A stretch of 64,000 nt of DNA from Ailanthus altissimus. Its lineage: Eukaryota; Streptophyta; Magnoliopsida; Sapindales; Simaroubaceae. Where the stretch lies: NCBI GenBank assembly GCA_946807835.1, contig OX327686.1:4960001-5024000 (forward strand), given 5' to 3'. Shown here one piece after another: positions 1 to 11,945 of the stretch. The number at the start of each line of letters is the position of its first letter. Position 1 is the stretch's first letter. The notes under the pieces were generated by a model. It worked only from the letters and a program-made list of their open reading frames with translations. It did not search any database and had not been told where the DNA came from. Made by a program: the position numbers and the translations under genes.

Positions 1-610
1 CTCTAACTTTAAGTGTTTCCTTTTGTGCTTGTTGCTTTTTTATAATCTTTTCAAGAGTTAGGAAACTTCTCAATTAAGCAACCAGCAACAAAAGGCTTCA
101 GAAGAACAATTTCCTCACTTTTCAAATTATTGATTAAGAGGTGAAATTCATATATTTGTGATGTTACATCCTTTTTCTCAGTTATTTTAAAGTCTAGAAA
201 ATTAGCACTTACATATTTTTGGACACCAATATCTTCAATTTATATACTTTTTCTTTAACTGAGCCCAAATTTCATATGCATCTTTTTGTATGAAATAGAC
301 ATGATACAATTCATTTGAAAGTCTATGAAGAATAGTATTACGACATACCTTATTTGTTATTTTCTACTTTAGAAACTCCTCATTGTAGTTTTTAGCATTA
401 ACATCTGAATGAGGTTATGTAAGATGGTCTGCCATATCCATCATATCCAATGTGTCAAAAACACGGTCTCTTAAAATATTCTCCATCGAATAGTGATATC
501 TTCGTAGCCTCAAAGAGTGATTTGGCTACAGCCAACAATAAAGAATCACTTATAATATCAATAGAAATAGTTTTAAGATTGTTAGCAATATTATGGGTTA
601 AACAAAAGGA
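1..610 (-). pseudogene. Copia gag remnant (UBN2-type), minus strand
   Basis: Reading the minus strand from about 610 down to 1 gives a broken copia Gag. Recognisable blocks in order are LFDGEYFKRW-like (about 500), DRVFDTLDMMD (about 450), ILHRLSNELYHVYF (about 330), DAYEIWAQLKKKY (about 270) and a C-terminal stretch with LPEAFVAGCLIEKL (about 90). These blocks match the usual order of the plant gag UBN2 domain. Several frame changes and stops interrupt it, and no single reading frame is long. The element runs off the left edge, so any pol lies outside the window. Seen: the motif order. Inference: Ty1/copia assignment. Confidence 0.75.
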
Positions 611-639
611 AACTACAAGTAATGAATATTAAGGTATGC

Positions 640-1190
640 TAGGTATTGTTCTTAAAAATATTTCTATGCCCACAATGATAATAATTAAGGTGCAATAGAG
701 TTTGAATGGTAGTATGGTTCCAGGATTCAATGACAATTAGAATTTGTAAAGGTGCACACTAAATGCAAATTCTTTAGACAACAAGTAAGACTTTAAGTGT
801 AGTTGATAAGTAGAGAGAATTTAAATCAAGATGAAGAAGAGCTGTTAATTAATTCTAATGTAATGTGTCTACAATATTTATAGAGATGAGGTGTCTCTCT
901 AGAGAGGCATAACACCTCTTTAAAAGGCCACAACTATTGAAAGATGTAGATGACTCTTCCAAGGGTCACATTCCTAGCTCCTAGCATCGCGGCGCTTATC
1001 TTCAGCGTCGCGGCGCTTATCTTCAGCGTCGCGGCACTCAACAAAACAATTTTTAAAATTCCCGACTAGGCGTTGTGGCCCCTAAGCCTATAATGGCTTA
1101 GGCACCTCCTTTTGTCCACTTCATGTTGTTTCTCTTCTCGGCTCTTTCTCTCTACTCTAATGCATTAGTTTACATTCGTTCATTTGAAAT
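640..1190 (-). repeat. LTR-like sequence upstream of the minus-strand gag, with GC-rich tandem motif
   Basis: This stretch lies 5' of the gag remnant on the minus strand and looks like its LTR and leader. A TATA-like box is on the minus strand at about 875-881. Just upstream of it (961-1042) is a GC-rich tandem motif: a unit of about 21 bp containing CGCCGCGACGCTGAAGATAA repeats two to three times. The same motif recurs in other LTRs of this window. No second LTR copy is present, so the boundaries are guesses. Confidence 0.4.
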
Positions 1191-1194
1191 ACAC

Positions 1195-1350
1195 TTATAA
1201 ATACCAACATAACAATTAAGTTCAAGTGAAATATATAACCTAGTACTGCTCAAATTAGTGATGTTTTTACTAAACCTCTTGCCTTTGACAAGTTTTATTT
1301 CTATATGAGCAAATTTAACATTGTTTTTAAGATCTTGAGTTTGAAGAGGG
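1195..1350 (+). pseudogene. Copia pol 3' end (RNase H C-terminal tail)
   Basis: The plus strand encodes SAQISDVFTKPLAFDKF followed by YFYMSKFNIV. This is the end of a copia RNase H domain, usually ADIFTKPL...F..LRSKL. It is directly followed by a purine-rich tract (about 1340-1351) and an LTR-like sequence. Only the last 45 or so codons remain, with stops upstream. It is a separate element from the minus-strand gag to its left. Confidence 0.65.
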
Positions 1351-1351
1351 A

Positions 1352-1630
1352 TGTTAAAAATAAAAGAGGGATATTGGTGAATATGTGGCATGAGTTAGTT
1401 AAAAGAATGCTAATATGAAATGTTGATGTGGCTAAATTAGTTATAAGGGCTTCGGAGTTGTTACTACTGTATACAAGTTGCTACACTCGATCAGTCTTTT
1501 GTGTATATATGTTGATTTCATTCTGATATTTTATTAACACTAATCAATAGAATGCTTTCTCAACTCTCTCTTCTTTATTAATTTTCTCTCATTTTCTTAC
1601 TTTAGCTAAACAAATACTAAACTAATAAAT
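1352..1630 (+). repeat. Copia 3' LTR remnant
   Basis: The sequence starts with TGTTAAAAATAAAAGAGGG directly after the purine-rich tract at the end of pol, as expected for a 3' LTR. It is followed by typical LTR-like T-rich and CT-rich sequence. No partner LTR is in the window, so the right end is uncertain. Confidence 0.5.
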
Positions 1631-3734
1631 CTTGTAAGGGAAACAAGTTGGACGATTTTAAGGCTAGAAGAAAAGGTGGCATCGACTAAGGACTTCTAAA
1701 AAACAGTGACGTTTTCCTTCTCTTCTCACAACTAGTCTATTTATTTTTGGGATAAGTACTGTCGAACCTCCTTAATTTGGCCTAAGTGCCTAAAATCTCT
1801 CTTGTTTTTAAAAATACCTTGCAGACACTTGTTCGTCAGTTTGGTTTGTTAGTTTGACTGAGAAAATGGTAAAATGATATTTAACACCAACCTAACTGCA
1901 TTATATCACGTTGAAATAAAATAAACATTTAAATGTCACGTGTTATAATATCATTGGTCTAAATTTAAATTAAATTAAATAAATTAAAATAAAAAAACTG
2001 TCCCCGTTGTTGAAAAACGGTCATCGGCCATTTTTTGACAACAATTTTTTTTCTATTTTATATTATTAGACTCTATTTTTTTATCTACACAATGGTGATG
2101 TCATTTTTACAAAAAAAAAAATGAACCCATAATCTATCCATTAGTGGGGGGTAGTGCAAGTCAACCCCTCGGGCGGTTTGACGGCGAGCGAGAATGGCGT
2201 CACCCCCCACCACTCTATTTAATTATTTTTTAATTTTTTTTACAAAAATAACCCACTATAAAATGGTATGAAAAGTACTTATTTTAAAAAAAAAATACTT
2301 TCAAAAAGAAAACCATGAAATGATATGAAAAGTACTTTCTAGTAAAATATAAGCACTTCCAAACACATTCTTAATTTAATTATGTTTTACTAATTTACTT
2401 ATATAAAATTAAGATGAAACTCTATTTTATGAATTAGTACTTTTTTATCGGATTAATTCTGTTTGTTTGTTTTTTTTTTAAATGATTATGATTTTTACTT
2501 CTCAAAAATAATTAAATTGGAAATTCGTTTGTCATTGATATCATATATATCAAGTATCTTTATAATCATGAAGTTGTTTAATTAATCTATGTTTGGATTT
2601 TTAAATATTAATTCGATTTTCGTTTATTCTTTGTTTTTTTTTTCCCTTAGATTGATATATAAAATTTTTAAGCACACAATTAAATAAAGTTTTAAGCAGA
2701 ATCTATCTAAAATTTATTTAGTTTAAGCTTAATCTTATATCTATGAGATGACATTAGATTTATTTTGAAGTGCCATTTTAATTTATAAATTAATTGGTAA
2801 ATAGAGACTTGTTAAGTTAGGACATTAGTGGATTCCAAAACTTTAGTAATTTTTTTTACTTGAATTCGAAGTCTTATTTGCTTGCTTTAAATTCTTTTTT
2901 TTCATTAGTTTAAGTTTTTATTTTTTTTTCAAAAAAAATTAATTTTCTTTTAAAATTTTGTTAAAGTTATAATTTACAAATTAGACTAGAACTTTTTTTC
3001 AAAAAAAAAATTAACAGTCTATATTAGTTTAACTCGTTGTTCACTTTTTTACATACCATAGAGTTAATTATATGCTTGGAAGCACAATTAAAATTTATAT
3101 AACACTTATGAATTACAAATAATCGACTGAATTATGTCAATTAATAATTTATCCAAAGATAAGATATTCAAGCTATATCTTCTACAGACGTGACATCAAC
3201 TAGTCAATAGAGTAAAAATGAAACAACAACCACATAATCTTTTTAATTAAAGAAAAATGAGACTAAAGTATTAAAAAATACATCAGAAAATGATAGTATT
3301 AAAAAAACTAGAACACTAGTCTTCTCTGGTTTCTTGTATATTGTATTTTTATTTTTCCTAACAAGTTTTAATTTAATTTTTAAGTCTAATTAGTGTATTA
3401 ATAGTAGTTATATTTATTATGGATTTAGATTCAGTGCTGTGTTGAGTTTATGCTTAGTTTTGAAAAATAAAATAAATCTTAACCCTTGAAAACAAACGAG
3501 AAACAAAATCTTGGTCCTAAATGTGATAAAAGCCACATGTTGCAAGATCTGAAATGTTTTAAATGAATTAAGTGGAATATAAAATTTTTACACGAATAAC
3601 GCCAGTGGGTCTTTGAAATTCCTAGTAGAAAAGTTGCTTCTTAATGAACTTGTTAGTACTTATGGTTTACGAGGCTAGACAAAACAAATGCCTATAATAA
3701 TAATAATAATAATAAAGAAATGGCTTAAAGGAAG
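1631..3734. other. AT-rich intergenic stretch
   Basis: No gene or complete element was recognised. There is a short GC-rich patch at 2145-2210 and an (AAT)n microsatellite at about 3697-3716. The patch at 1740-1860 resembles sequence often seen near MULE ends, but no second end was found. Confidence 0.4.
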
Positions 3735-4164
3735 GGGAATTTTTTAGAATTGGTCCATTATTTTAATTAATTATTTTTTTAGCCACATTTCAATGATTTA
3801 TATTTTATTAGTTCAATGAATCTTAAATATGGACATATTTACCCTTGAACACATAATATTGTGCAAAACAAAATATTTAAAAGTTAAATCTAACAAATTC
3901 AAATTTAATTTGAGACAATCCAATTTTAAAAACACAATTCAATATTTAGAATTCGAAATAAATAAATTTAAAATTATAAAATATTTACAAAAATAAAACA
4001 TATTTCATGTTATATATTTTTCGTATATATATTTTTGAAATGTTAAATTTGTTAAAAATTATGTTTATTTTAAAATAAATACATGAAAATATAATTCGAG
4101 TATATAATCGGTGAAGTTTAGGAGAGAAATGAAAGGAAATAGTAGAGCAATAAGGTGATGGGAA

Positions 4165-4470
4165 TGAAGATCTATGAAAATGGGACTGCAAATTGCTTCG
4201 CGGGACTAATTGTGGACCTGCAAATGAGTCTCGCAAAGTAACTCGCGGGATAGCAATCGCAACTGCAAACATGCTTGCGAATTGATTTTCGAGACTGCAT
4301 TTGCAAACTTGCAAATATGGTGCCTGTGAAATGATTAACAAACACATTGGTGGGTCCATAAATATGTCCCAAATTGTATTGCGGGCTCATTCTCGGGTCT
4401 ACGAATGAGCCCGTGAATCATTTTGCGGAGCCTATTTACAGGCCCGCAAACATACATGCAAAACGGTTCA
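4165..4470. repeat. GC-rich degenerate tandem array inside MULE 1 (left)
   Basis: About 300 bp of clustered, imperfect units around TTGCGAA, CTCGCGGG, GACTGCAAA and GAGCCCGTGAAT, in both orientations, within very AT-rich flanks. The spacing is irregular, about 20-30 bp. Overlapping open frames across it look like shadows of the repeat. Confidence 0.55.
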
Positions 4471-4989
4471 ATTTCATAAGTCTCGTATTGCAATTTTATA
4501 GTTTTTTTTCGAATTATATTTTTTGAATAATTTGGATTGTTCTACTATAATTTCTTTTTTGTTTCATGTCCCTTATAGTATGACTAAATTATTTTTTATT
4601 TCGAGTGACAATAGAAAAGCTTTAGTGATAAAAATGAGAGTTGTGTTGACTATAATAACTTTAGAATTTTAGTTTCAAAATATGTTATATGCAAATTTTT
4701 TAAACACTGTGTGTTGTGTCATTAGAGTTGATAATGTAGAATATAAAGCGACTCTGAAAATTATAATTGATGCAATGAGGTATCATTTAAAATTGATTGA
4801 GATTGGAATTGAGGGCTAATAAAAGATAGTCCTGTTATCTATGTTTAACAGTGGATCCTAGAGCTTCCGTGTGAGAAGAGAATGCACAACCCCCATTTCA
4901 AACCCACCACCTAATTATACTTATTTTATGTCAGCAAGTGATAGCAATCAAGTAAACTACACAACCCCAACAATACCACTAATGATTCC

Positions 4990-5720
4990 TTCAAACACAT
5001 CAGATAACTATCATAAATTTTTTCTTATAAGGTTCAATAAAAACCTAACTTATATGCACTATGATAATGGGACAGATGGTGTTCGAAACATTAATAATAT
5101 GAGAAAATGTGCTAATTTAGATAATTTACTAGAAGGCGAACGTTGTTATGTTTCAACGAAAGCTCTTAATGTTGAAAATAGAAGAATAAATTGTGAAACT
5201 GAAAATTCCTTTATCCAATAGATACTTATTAAATTCATTAAGGTTGTCCCTTATACTTTGAACAAATTTTTGAATCTCACTATGTTCATCGCGTGGGATC
5301 AAAATACAACGAACAAAATAGAATAAACTCAACTTCACTACGTCTTTATTGTCTCATTTTTCTAAGTTAAGCTTTGTGTACCAAGAATCAATAAAGATGT
5401 AACTCACCTTCATTCGATCCAAAACGTACTTCTCCTATTACCAATTACCTAATTTTCTGTTTAGCTTCTGAGCGGGGTAGGTAATCTCCTATTTTCAACC
5501 CAGTAATAAGCACAAACTCTTTCTGAACAAATCTAATGCTTCTTACCAATATAAAACCACATCTCCTTATACAAATTGGAGGTCTACATATCACACATCA
5601 ATATCTCATGCACCAAAACATCAAAGAAATAACTATTGGGCATATCCAAAAATACTCCATACAAGTTAGGTAAACATCTTTGTCTCATTAAGTGTCAGTT
5701 TTTCTATTATACAATTTAGA
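4990..5720 (-). pseudogene. DUF1985-domain remnant carried by MULE 1
   Basis: The minus strand from about 5720 to 5000 shows DUF1985-like blocks in order but in changing frames: LDMPNSYFFDVLVHEIL (about 5630), a tryptophan plus FYIGKK block (about 5560), a VCAYYW/LITGL-like block (about 5510), then VVKLSLFYFVRCILIPRDE and DNLNEFNKYLLDKGIF (5338-5190). DUF1985 is a plant domain often found beside Ulp1-type protease domains in MULEs of the KI type. No protease catalytic region was recognised here. There are many stops, so it is a dead copy. Family assignment is from pattern memory and needs a profile search. Confidence 0.6.
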
Positions 5721-6074
5721 TCTCACATCTTTGAATAAGATGTAATCGATGTGCGAAAAAATTCATTATCCAAAATTTTATATCGTTAGATATTATTTTT
5801 TCTATAAGAATACACAAATAATACAAATAAAATAATTATTAATAAATGACATATATAATAAATTAACTCACATATATTATTATATTAGTTTAATTAATAA
5901 TTAATTAGTATTTTTAAATATAGATTTAATTTAATTTATATAATTAATCAATTAATTATTAAATTAAATTAATTAAAATTTTAAAACATTATTTTATGAA
6001 TATTATGGATTTAGTAATGTTTTAAATATTTTATAAATTTTTTCTTATTCTTAAAAAAAATTAGAAATTTATTA

Positions 6075-6255
6075 TGTGCGCCAAAATGATGGTGTGGGCA
6101 TTCGTGGACCTCAGGGTCTGCGAAACCACCTCATGACAAGTGTTTCGTAGCTCGCCCATGGCTGGCATTTTGTGGGATTCTCGCAGGTCGCAAAATGCCT
6201 GCAACACAGGCGATAGTCGACGGCTACTCTGATTGCCATCTACATTTGGGATTCT
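6075..6255. repeat. GC-rich degenerate array inside MULE 1 (right)
   Basis: A cluster of motifs such as CAAAATG, GGTCTGCGAAACC, TCGCAGGTCGCAAAATGCC and GGCATTTTGTGGG, several in inverted orientation. It parallels the left array of the same element, with different units. Confidence 0.45.
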
Positions 6256-6694
6256 CACAAAAAAAACTTTTTTTATTAGACTTTCGCGCTTTTTTGACTA
6301 TTTCAATCTATTTTTCACGTAAAATTTATCTATTTTCAATTTTAATGTAAATTTTAACTTATTTTTAATATAAATTAATTTTTTTTAAATTTAAAAAAAT
6401 TTATTAAAAATTGATCATTTTTAAATTTCAAGTGATGAATTATTGTGCAAGACTTGATTTACACAATCTTAACTTTAAAATTTTTGATTTAATTAAATTT
6501 TTGTTAAGATAATTTTTTATTAAAGGAGAAATCGTCTGTGTAGAAAAAGAGCGTTGTTTAAATGTTTTTGACTTTGGAGGTATAATTATCCAATTTCTTT
6601 GTTTTTGACTAATAAAAATTAGTCAATTGAAAAAATTGGCTTTAAAAAATTTATAAACTTGAAGGATTAATTCTGAAAATTTCCCCGAAGGAAG

Positions 6695-7560
6695 CAAATT
6701 GGGGCATTTTGTTGCTGATGAGCCTTACTGCGAGGACTTTGGACTTTGTGATGATTTGACGGTGCGGGACCAAATTGTATTTGGTTCTTTCTGTTTTTTT
6801 CTTTTTTGAGGTCCAAAATGAACACATAGAACTGAGGCCCAGGCCAGGTGCCACGCACCATTCCTTTTCGACAACTTTCGGCTGCTCTTCAATCCTCCGA
6901 CAGCATTATTTTCCAATCTAGTGAGAAATGGTAGTATGTGGACTGTACTTTGCCACCAAATGCCACAAATTCTATCTTCTTAACTTGTGACCACTCGCTT
7001 CGCCGACTAGTAGTTGCAGCCTAACCTAATGTTCTGAAATGCATATAAATATTGTCCACTATTTTTCTTTCTTATTTAATGCTTGATTCAGCCTTTCCAA
7101 CTGCCTTGTGATGATCTTCTTCTTTTGTAACACTAACATATTGATAATGGTTCTTGAAAGTGATATTTACGATTGGCTGAAGCTGATAATATCGACTTGA
7201 GAACCTATCAGAATTCCCAAGTGGATATGACTTTGAGACTCAGAAAATTACATAAATAAGAAGTTAAATCTATTTATTTCTAATTTTTGGTGACTCGCTA
7301 TTGTTTTATCATTTTAATGGCTTGGAGATTGGGATCCAAAATTAGCAAGTAGTAAAAGTAATAAAATAATAAGTTAGTACCGTTAAATATTTTAAATTAT
7401 AGCATTTAAAATATGCTATTCAGTTTGGATCCTAAATTTAAGGTGGTTTGGTTAATTTAATTATCATAAACAGGCATAAAAAAAAAAACCAAAACCTATA
7501 TAGAATCTTTAATTAATCAAACACAGGTTGCATTTGATAAACTAAGGCGGTAGGCTGGAG
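6695..7560. other. Unique-looking host DNA with possible orphan promoter
   Basis: This is one of the few stretches without repeat signatures and is richer in GC (6700-7030). A TATA-like box CATATAAATATTG lies at about 7040, followed by CT-rich sequence and an ATG at 7148 that opens only 18 codons. It could be the promoter and leader of a lost or truncated gene. No product was recognised. Confidence 0.25.
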
Positions 7561-8041
7561 CAGAAATTATAGTAAATAACTTTTTTTTTATGAAACAATA
7601 CTTCATTTCAAACTAGTTTAAATTATAACTTAAAGAATCTTGAAAAGCCAAAAACTATAACATCCTTAAAATAAAAATCCTCCAAGTGACAGCTGATTCA
7701 AAGCATAGGGCTAAGTAATTAACTAAGTAATGAGCTATCATATTTGCACCTTTAGGAGCAAATGACACCTTAAAAGAAGCAAAAGAGTCTGAGCCAATCT
7801 TGAATATTATTGATAATAAAACTAATTTTAGATCAAGCTAAATTAATGAATAAGATATCATCAACAACTCTTTCCACATCCGATTCAACCACTATTAAAT
7901 CAAGGTTTAAAAAATAGATAGCAGTCAAATATTTAATGATAGTCATACCTTCAATAATCAGAAGAATAATTTATCATACTTTTCAATTTCAAATAACACT
8001 ATAATTCTTAAATAGTTATGGGCACAAAACTAGAACCCACA
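7560..8041 (-). pseudogene. RNase H-like retroelement remnant, distal half
   Basis: The minus strand contains fragments typical of the RNase H-like domain at the end of plant non-LTR retroelements: VVESDVERVVDDI (about 7900) and a block like SFAPKGANMIAHYLVNY-A (about 7760-7700). Frames shift repeatedly. It is the continuation of the remnant at 12421-12671; the hAT element at 8050-12412 separates the two halves. Confidence 0.55.
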
Positions 8042-8049
8042 CCACTATG
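8042..8049. repeat. hAT target-site duplication, left copy
   Basis: CCACTATG, identical to 12413-12420. Eight bp is the standard hAT duplication length. Confidence 0.9.
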
Positions 8050-8609
8050 TAGGGTTGGGCATTAAAAATCGATAACAAAAAAAACTGAATTGGACCAGAT
8101 CGAACCGAGCCGAATCGAACCGGCTGGTTCGATTTTTATTTAACAAAATAACCGATTGGTTTTTTTCATTAAAAACCCGATTGGGCCAGTTCAGTTTTAA
8201 TTTTACTAAAACCGAACTGAAAAACTGGATATTTTAGTAAATTAAACTTATAGTAACACGTGGCATTAAATAAATGGTAATTGTAGCATAAACAAATAAA
8301 CTCTGTCACATGTAATCTCACCCTATTTTCAATTCAATAAAAATAAATTAAAATTAAAATTAAAAAACTTAAAAATAAAACTTAAAATTAAAAGTTGAAA
8401 ACCTAAAACTAAAATTAAATTTTCATCCCATTTCAGTTTCACATTTTCACAGTCCGCCATCTGTCCGCTCCTCGCCACTCGATCTTCGCCCGTTCGCCGG
8501 TTTCACTCTTCGCCAGTTCGATCTTTGCCTGTCTGTTCTTCTCATCTTCTGCACCGGTGTGCTATTTTTTTCGATTACCCTAACCCTTGGCTGCCGTCCG
8601 TCCGCTGGT

Positions 8610-8890
8610 TGCCGTTCGACCTTCGCCGATCTTCGCCGTTTCCCCGTCTGCTCTTCTGCATCGGTGCGCTACTTCTTTTCGATTCGGTTACAAGTTACAC
8701 AGTGACGGCCTTTTTCTTGCCTTGTCGTCGTCCGTTCGCTGGTGGGTTGCCGTACTCTTCTTCGCCGATCTTTGCTATTTCCCCGTCTGCTCTTTTGCAC
8801 CGGTGCGCTGCTTCTTTCCGATTCGGTTACAAGTTATACAGTGACGACCCTTTTCTTGCCTTTCCTTCGTCTGTTCGCTGGTGGGTTGCC
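8610..8890 (+). repeat. 139-bp tandem duplication in the hAT 5' leader
   Basis: Two copies of a GC-rich unit of about 139 bp, for example GATTCGGTTACAAGTTA at 8681 and 8820, sit within 8440-8990. The overlapping open frames of 69-156 codons across it follow the repeat in several frames at once. They are probably not coding. Confidence 0.75.
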
Positions 8891-9400
8891 GTACTCTTCT
8901 TTGCCGGTTCGCTCTCAACCGTTTCGCCGCCTACTCTTCTTCACCAGTTAGTTGTTTCACCGTCACTGTCAGTATTTTTTTTTTATTTTCCGTAATTTAA
9001 GTTCAAAAATTTTGGGTTTGTGAATTTGGAGGAGGGAGTTAAATACTTGAATTTTTGTATTTATGTGTTGCAGTGTTGGTACTTGGTAGTTGGTGTCCGT
9101 TGATTTGTTTTTGGTTGGTAAATCAAATAGTTAAAGGAGGGAGTCTTGCTTTTTTTTTTTTGTGGGGGCGGCCGGCCGGGCTGGTTGGGGGGAAGGGAAT
9201 TTGAGTAAATGAAACAAATATAAGAAATTTTAGGCGCCCAATAGAATGAGCCAAAAATAAATGAAAGTAAAATCTGAATTTTGGGTTTGGCTCCCTTTTT
9301 TTAATTTTATGGTCAATTTATTATATAATAAAACGTTAATTGTACTATTTGGTTGTGATATGATAGTGTTATGAATTGTGAATTGTGAGTTTTTTGTAGA

Positions 9401-11458
9401 ATGGATCGTAGTTCAAAAATTGAAGGAGGTGGGCAAAGTGTTACCAATAGTAATACTAGTCACTTGAGATCAACAGTTTAGAAAAGTTTTACCAAGCTAC
9501 CGGGTGGGGAAAGAGCTAGATGTAATTACTGTAAGAAGACATATGCATGTCACAGTAGTATTGTCGGAACTTCAAATTTGAGGTCTCATTTGAAAAGATG
9601 TGTTGCTTATCTGAGCACACAAATTGATGAAACACAACAGGAGCTAGAAAAAACAAATGTAAATGTAGGGGGAAAAAGTGTTGTAAATGTTGTGGCAGTT
9701 GGGTTTAATCAGGAGTATCTCAAAAAATCACTTATTCGATGCATCATAAAAGATAAGTGGCCTTTTAAGAGTGTAGAAGGTGAAGGGTTTAATGAGTTTA
9801 TGGAAAAATCTTGTCCAAGATTTAAAATGCCATCACGAAGAACAGTTGCAAGACACATCCTTGATCTGCATACGAATGAGAAGGCCTTGTTGTAAAGTAT
9901 TTTATGTTCTAATAAGCAGAGGATTTCGATCACAACAGATACTTAGACTTCAATTCAGAATGAGAATTACATGGTAATAACATCTCACTTTATTAATGAG
10001 AAGTGGGAGTTGCATAAAAGAATTCTTAGTTTTGGGACTATTGAAAACCATAAAGGAGAAACTATTGGGAAGTCTATAGAAAGTTATTTTCTTGAATGGG
10101 GCATTGAAAATATATTTGCTATTACAGTGGACAATGCAAGTACAAATGATGTTGCAGTGACTTATGTTAAAAGAAAATTAAGGAGCTGGAAGGAGGATTC
10201 ATTAGTTATGGGTGGTAACTTTATGCATTTGCGGTGTTCTACACATATTATTAATTTGATTGTGCAAGATGGGATGAAAAAGGTGAATGAGTCCATTGCT
10301 AGTATTCGTAATGCTGTCAAGTACATTAGGTCTTCCCCCTCAAGATTGAAAAATTTTAAGAAATTTGTAGAAAGAGAGAAAATCTCATCGAAAGCGCTTG
10401 TCCACCTAGATGTACCAACTAGGTGGAACTCAACATATTTAATGTTAGATAGTGCTTTGAAACTAAGAAAGGTATTTTATTGGATGGAATGTGATGATGA
10501 TCAGTATTATTTTTATTTCGGGGAGGATGACATTGACAGTGGCACCAAAAAGGCAGGGCCACCAAAAGATGCAGATTGGGAGAATGCTCAAAGGTTGGTC
10601 AAGTTTTTAAAGACATTCTATGATGTGACTTTGAAATTTAGTTCATCCAAACAAGTGTCTTCTCATTTATTTTTGAATGAAATTTGGAAGATTCAATCAT
10701 ATTTGAAGACACTTATAGCCGGTAAAGATGAGTTATTGGGGGGTATGGCTAGTGTTATGAAGATTAAATTTGACAAATATTGGGGATCTCTCAAAAAATT
10801 CAACAACATCTTAATTGTGGCAGCAATACTTGATCTTCGTTGCAAAATAGCTTTTCTTGGGTGGTGTTTAGGTACTTTATTTGATGGTATAAGTGTGAGT
10901 GATATGATTAATTCTGTTAAACAATTGTTGTTTAAGTTGTTTGACAGTTATAAGACATTTGGATCACACGGTGAGGGAGAATCTGGTGATAGTAATTTAG
11001 GAGGTGGTGTACATGAAGGAGGTTCAGAAGAAGAAGACGCTTACGATGCTTTGTTCCAATTCCATAAAACACAAAAAAGAAGAATTGATGTCCCGTAACA
11101 TGAGATTCAGATGTATTTGTCAACTAAGACAGAGAAGTCCAACAATGCAAACTTTGAAATCTTAAGTTGGTGAAAATTAAATTGTACAAGGTATCCAGTT
11201 TTGTCTCGAATTGCGAAGGATGTTTTTGCAATTTCAGTTTCTACTGTCGCCTCTGAGTCTGCGTTTAGTACAGGAGGACGCATTCTTGATGCATTTAGGA
11301 GTTCTTTGACTCCTCAATCTGTGAATGCCTTGATTTGCACTCAGAATTGGCTTCGGTCTACTCTTCTTGAAGACAAAATGGATGTGTCTGACACAAAAGA
11401 TGCTGACATTTGTGAAAGCGTTGAAACAGGTATAATAATTACTTATATAGTTATGTGA
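9401..11458 (+). pseudogene. hAT transposase (BED zinc finger and dimerisation domain), five in-frame stops
   Basis: One continuous frame from ATG 9401 to TGA 11458 would encode about 685 residues. It shows a BED-type zinc finger (CNYC...HLKRC, about residues 45-68), the central catalytic region with VDNASTND (about residue 245) and CSTHIINLIVQDG (about 280), and the C-terminal hAT dimerisation domain (YPVLSRIAKDVFA, VASESAFSTGGRILD). Such proteins bind the element ends and catalyse excision and insertion in the nucleus. Stops lie at 9479 (TAG), 9893 (TAA), 9944 (TAG), 11096 (TAA) and 11171 (TGA). No frameshift was found, so damage is by point mutation only; the two TAGs look like former TGG tryptophan codons. 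A possible last intron starts at GTATAATAA (about 11429) and ends at TCTATAG (about 11517). Confidence 0.92.
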
Positions 11459-11769
11459 TAGTTAATTTTTTTTTAACTTCATTCTTTACTTATTTTTTAT
11501 TATATTTTTCTCTATAGAATTGAGCATTTTGATGGATGCATCACAGCGTATTATGGCCACTGATTGATAAAAGTATTGGAGGTATGAGGCATTTTAAATT
11601 TATTATATTTCTTATATCTAATTTATAATTTATAGTGTATAGTTTACTAATATAAATTTTTTTTTTCTAATACTTGTAGATTTGATGGTTTTTTGGATTG
11701 GAGATGAAATTAATAGGCATGAAGTTGATGGACAATAGATTATTGATGGATAATCTTTTTTTATGCATA

Positions 11770-11945
11770 ATATTACTTCGAATATTATGTTGGTGAACAA
11801 TTTTAGTTTTATGAATATTGTGTTGAATTGTTGATGAACTATTTTATTTTCATGAATGTTGTGTTGAATTGTTGATGAATAATTTTATTTTCGTGAATGT
11901 TATTTTGAATTGTTGATGAACAAATTTTATTTTCATGAATATTTT
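11770..11945 (+). repeat. About 41-bp tandem repeat near the hAT 3' end
   Basis: Three to four units of about 41-42 bp containing TTGAATTGTTGATGAA and ATTTTATTTTC, at starts 11811, 11852, 11893 and 11935. It is non-coding and lies downstream of the transposase. Confidence 0.65.

Larger units (their letters stand above)
3735..6685. mobile_element. MULE-type DNA transposon (KI-like, DUF1985-bearing)
   Basis: The left end begins GGGAATTTTTTAGAATTGG. The right end, read on the minus strand, begins GGGAAATTTTCAGAATTAA. The similarity continues for about 60 bp, including an AAAGCCA/TAGCCA block. Flanking 9-bp target duplications are TAAAGGAAG (3726-3734) and CGAAGGAAG (6686-6694), 7 of 9 identical, the size expected for Mutator-like elements. 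Inside are a DUF1985 remnant on the minus strand and two GC-rich degenerate arrays. No mudrA transposase was recognised, so it is probably non-autonomous. Total length is 2,951 bp. Confidence 0.7.

Noticed and set aside
4871..5221. 116-codon plus-strand open frame inside MULE 1
   Set aside because: It overlaps the antisense DUF1985 remnant, has low-complexity composition and no recognisable domain; most likely a chance frame.
8525..8995. 156-codon plus-strand frame in the hAT leader
   Set aside because: Three overlapping frames share the same repeat; the protein is just the 139-bp duplication translated and has no family features.
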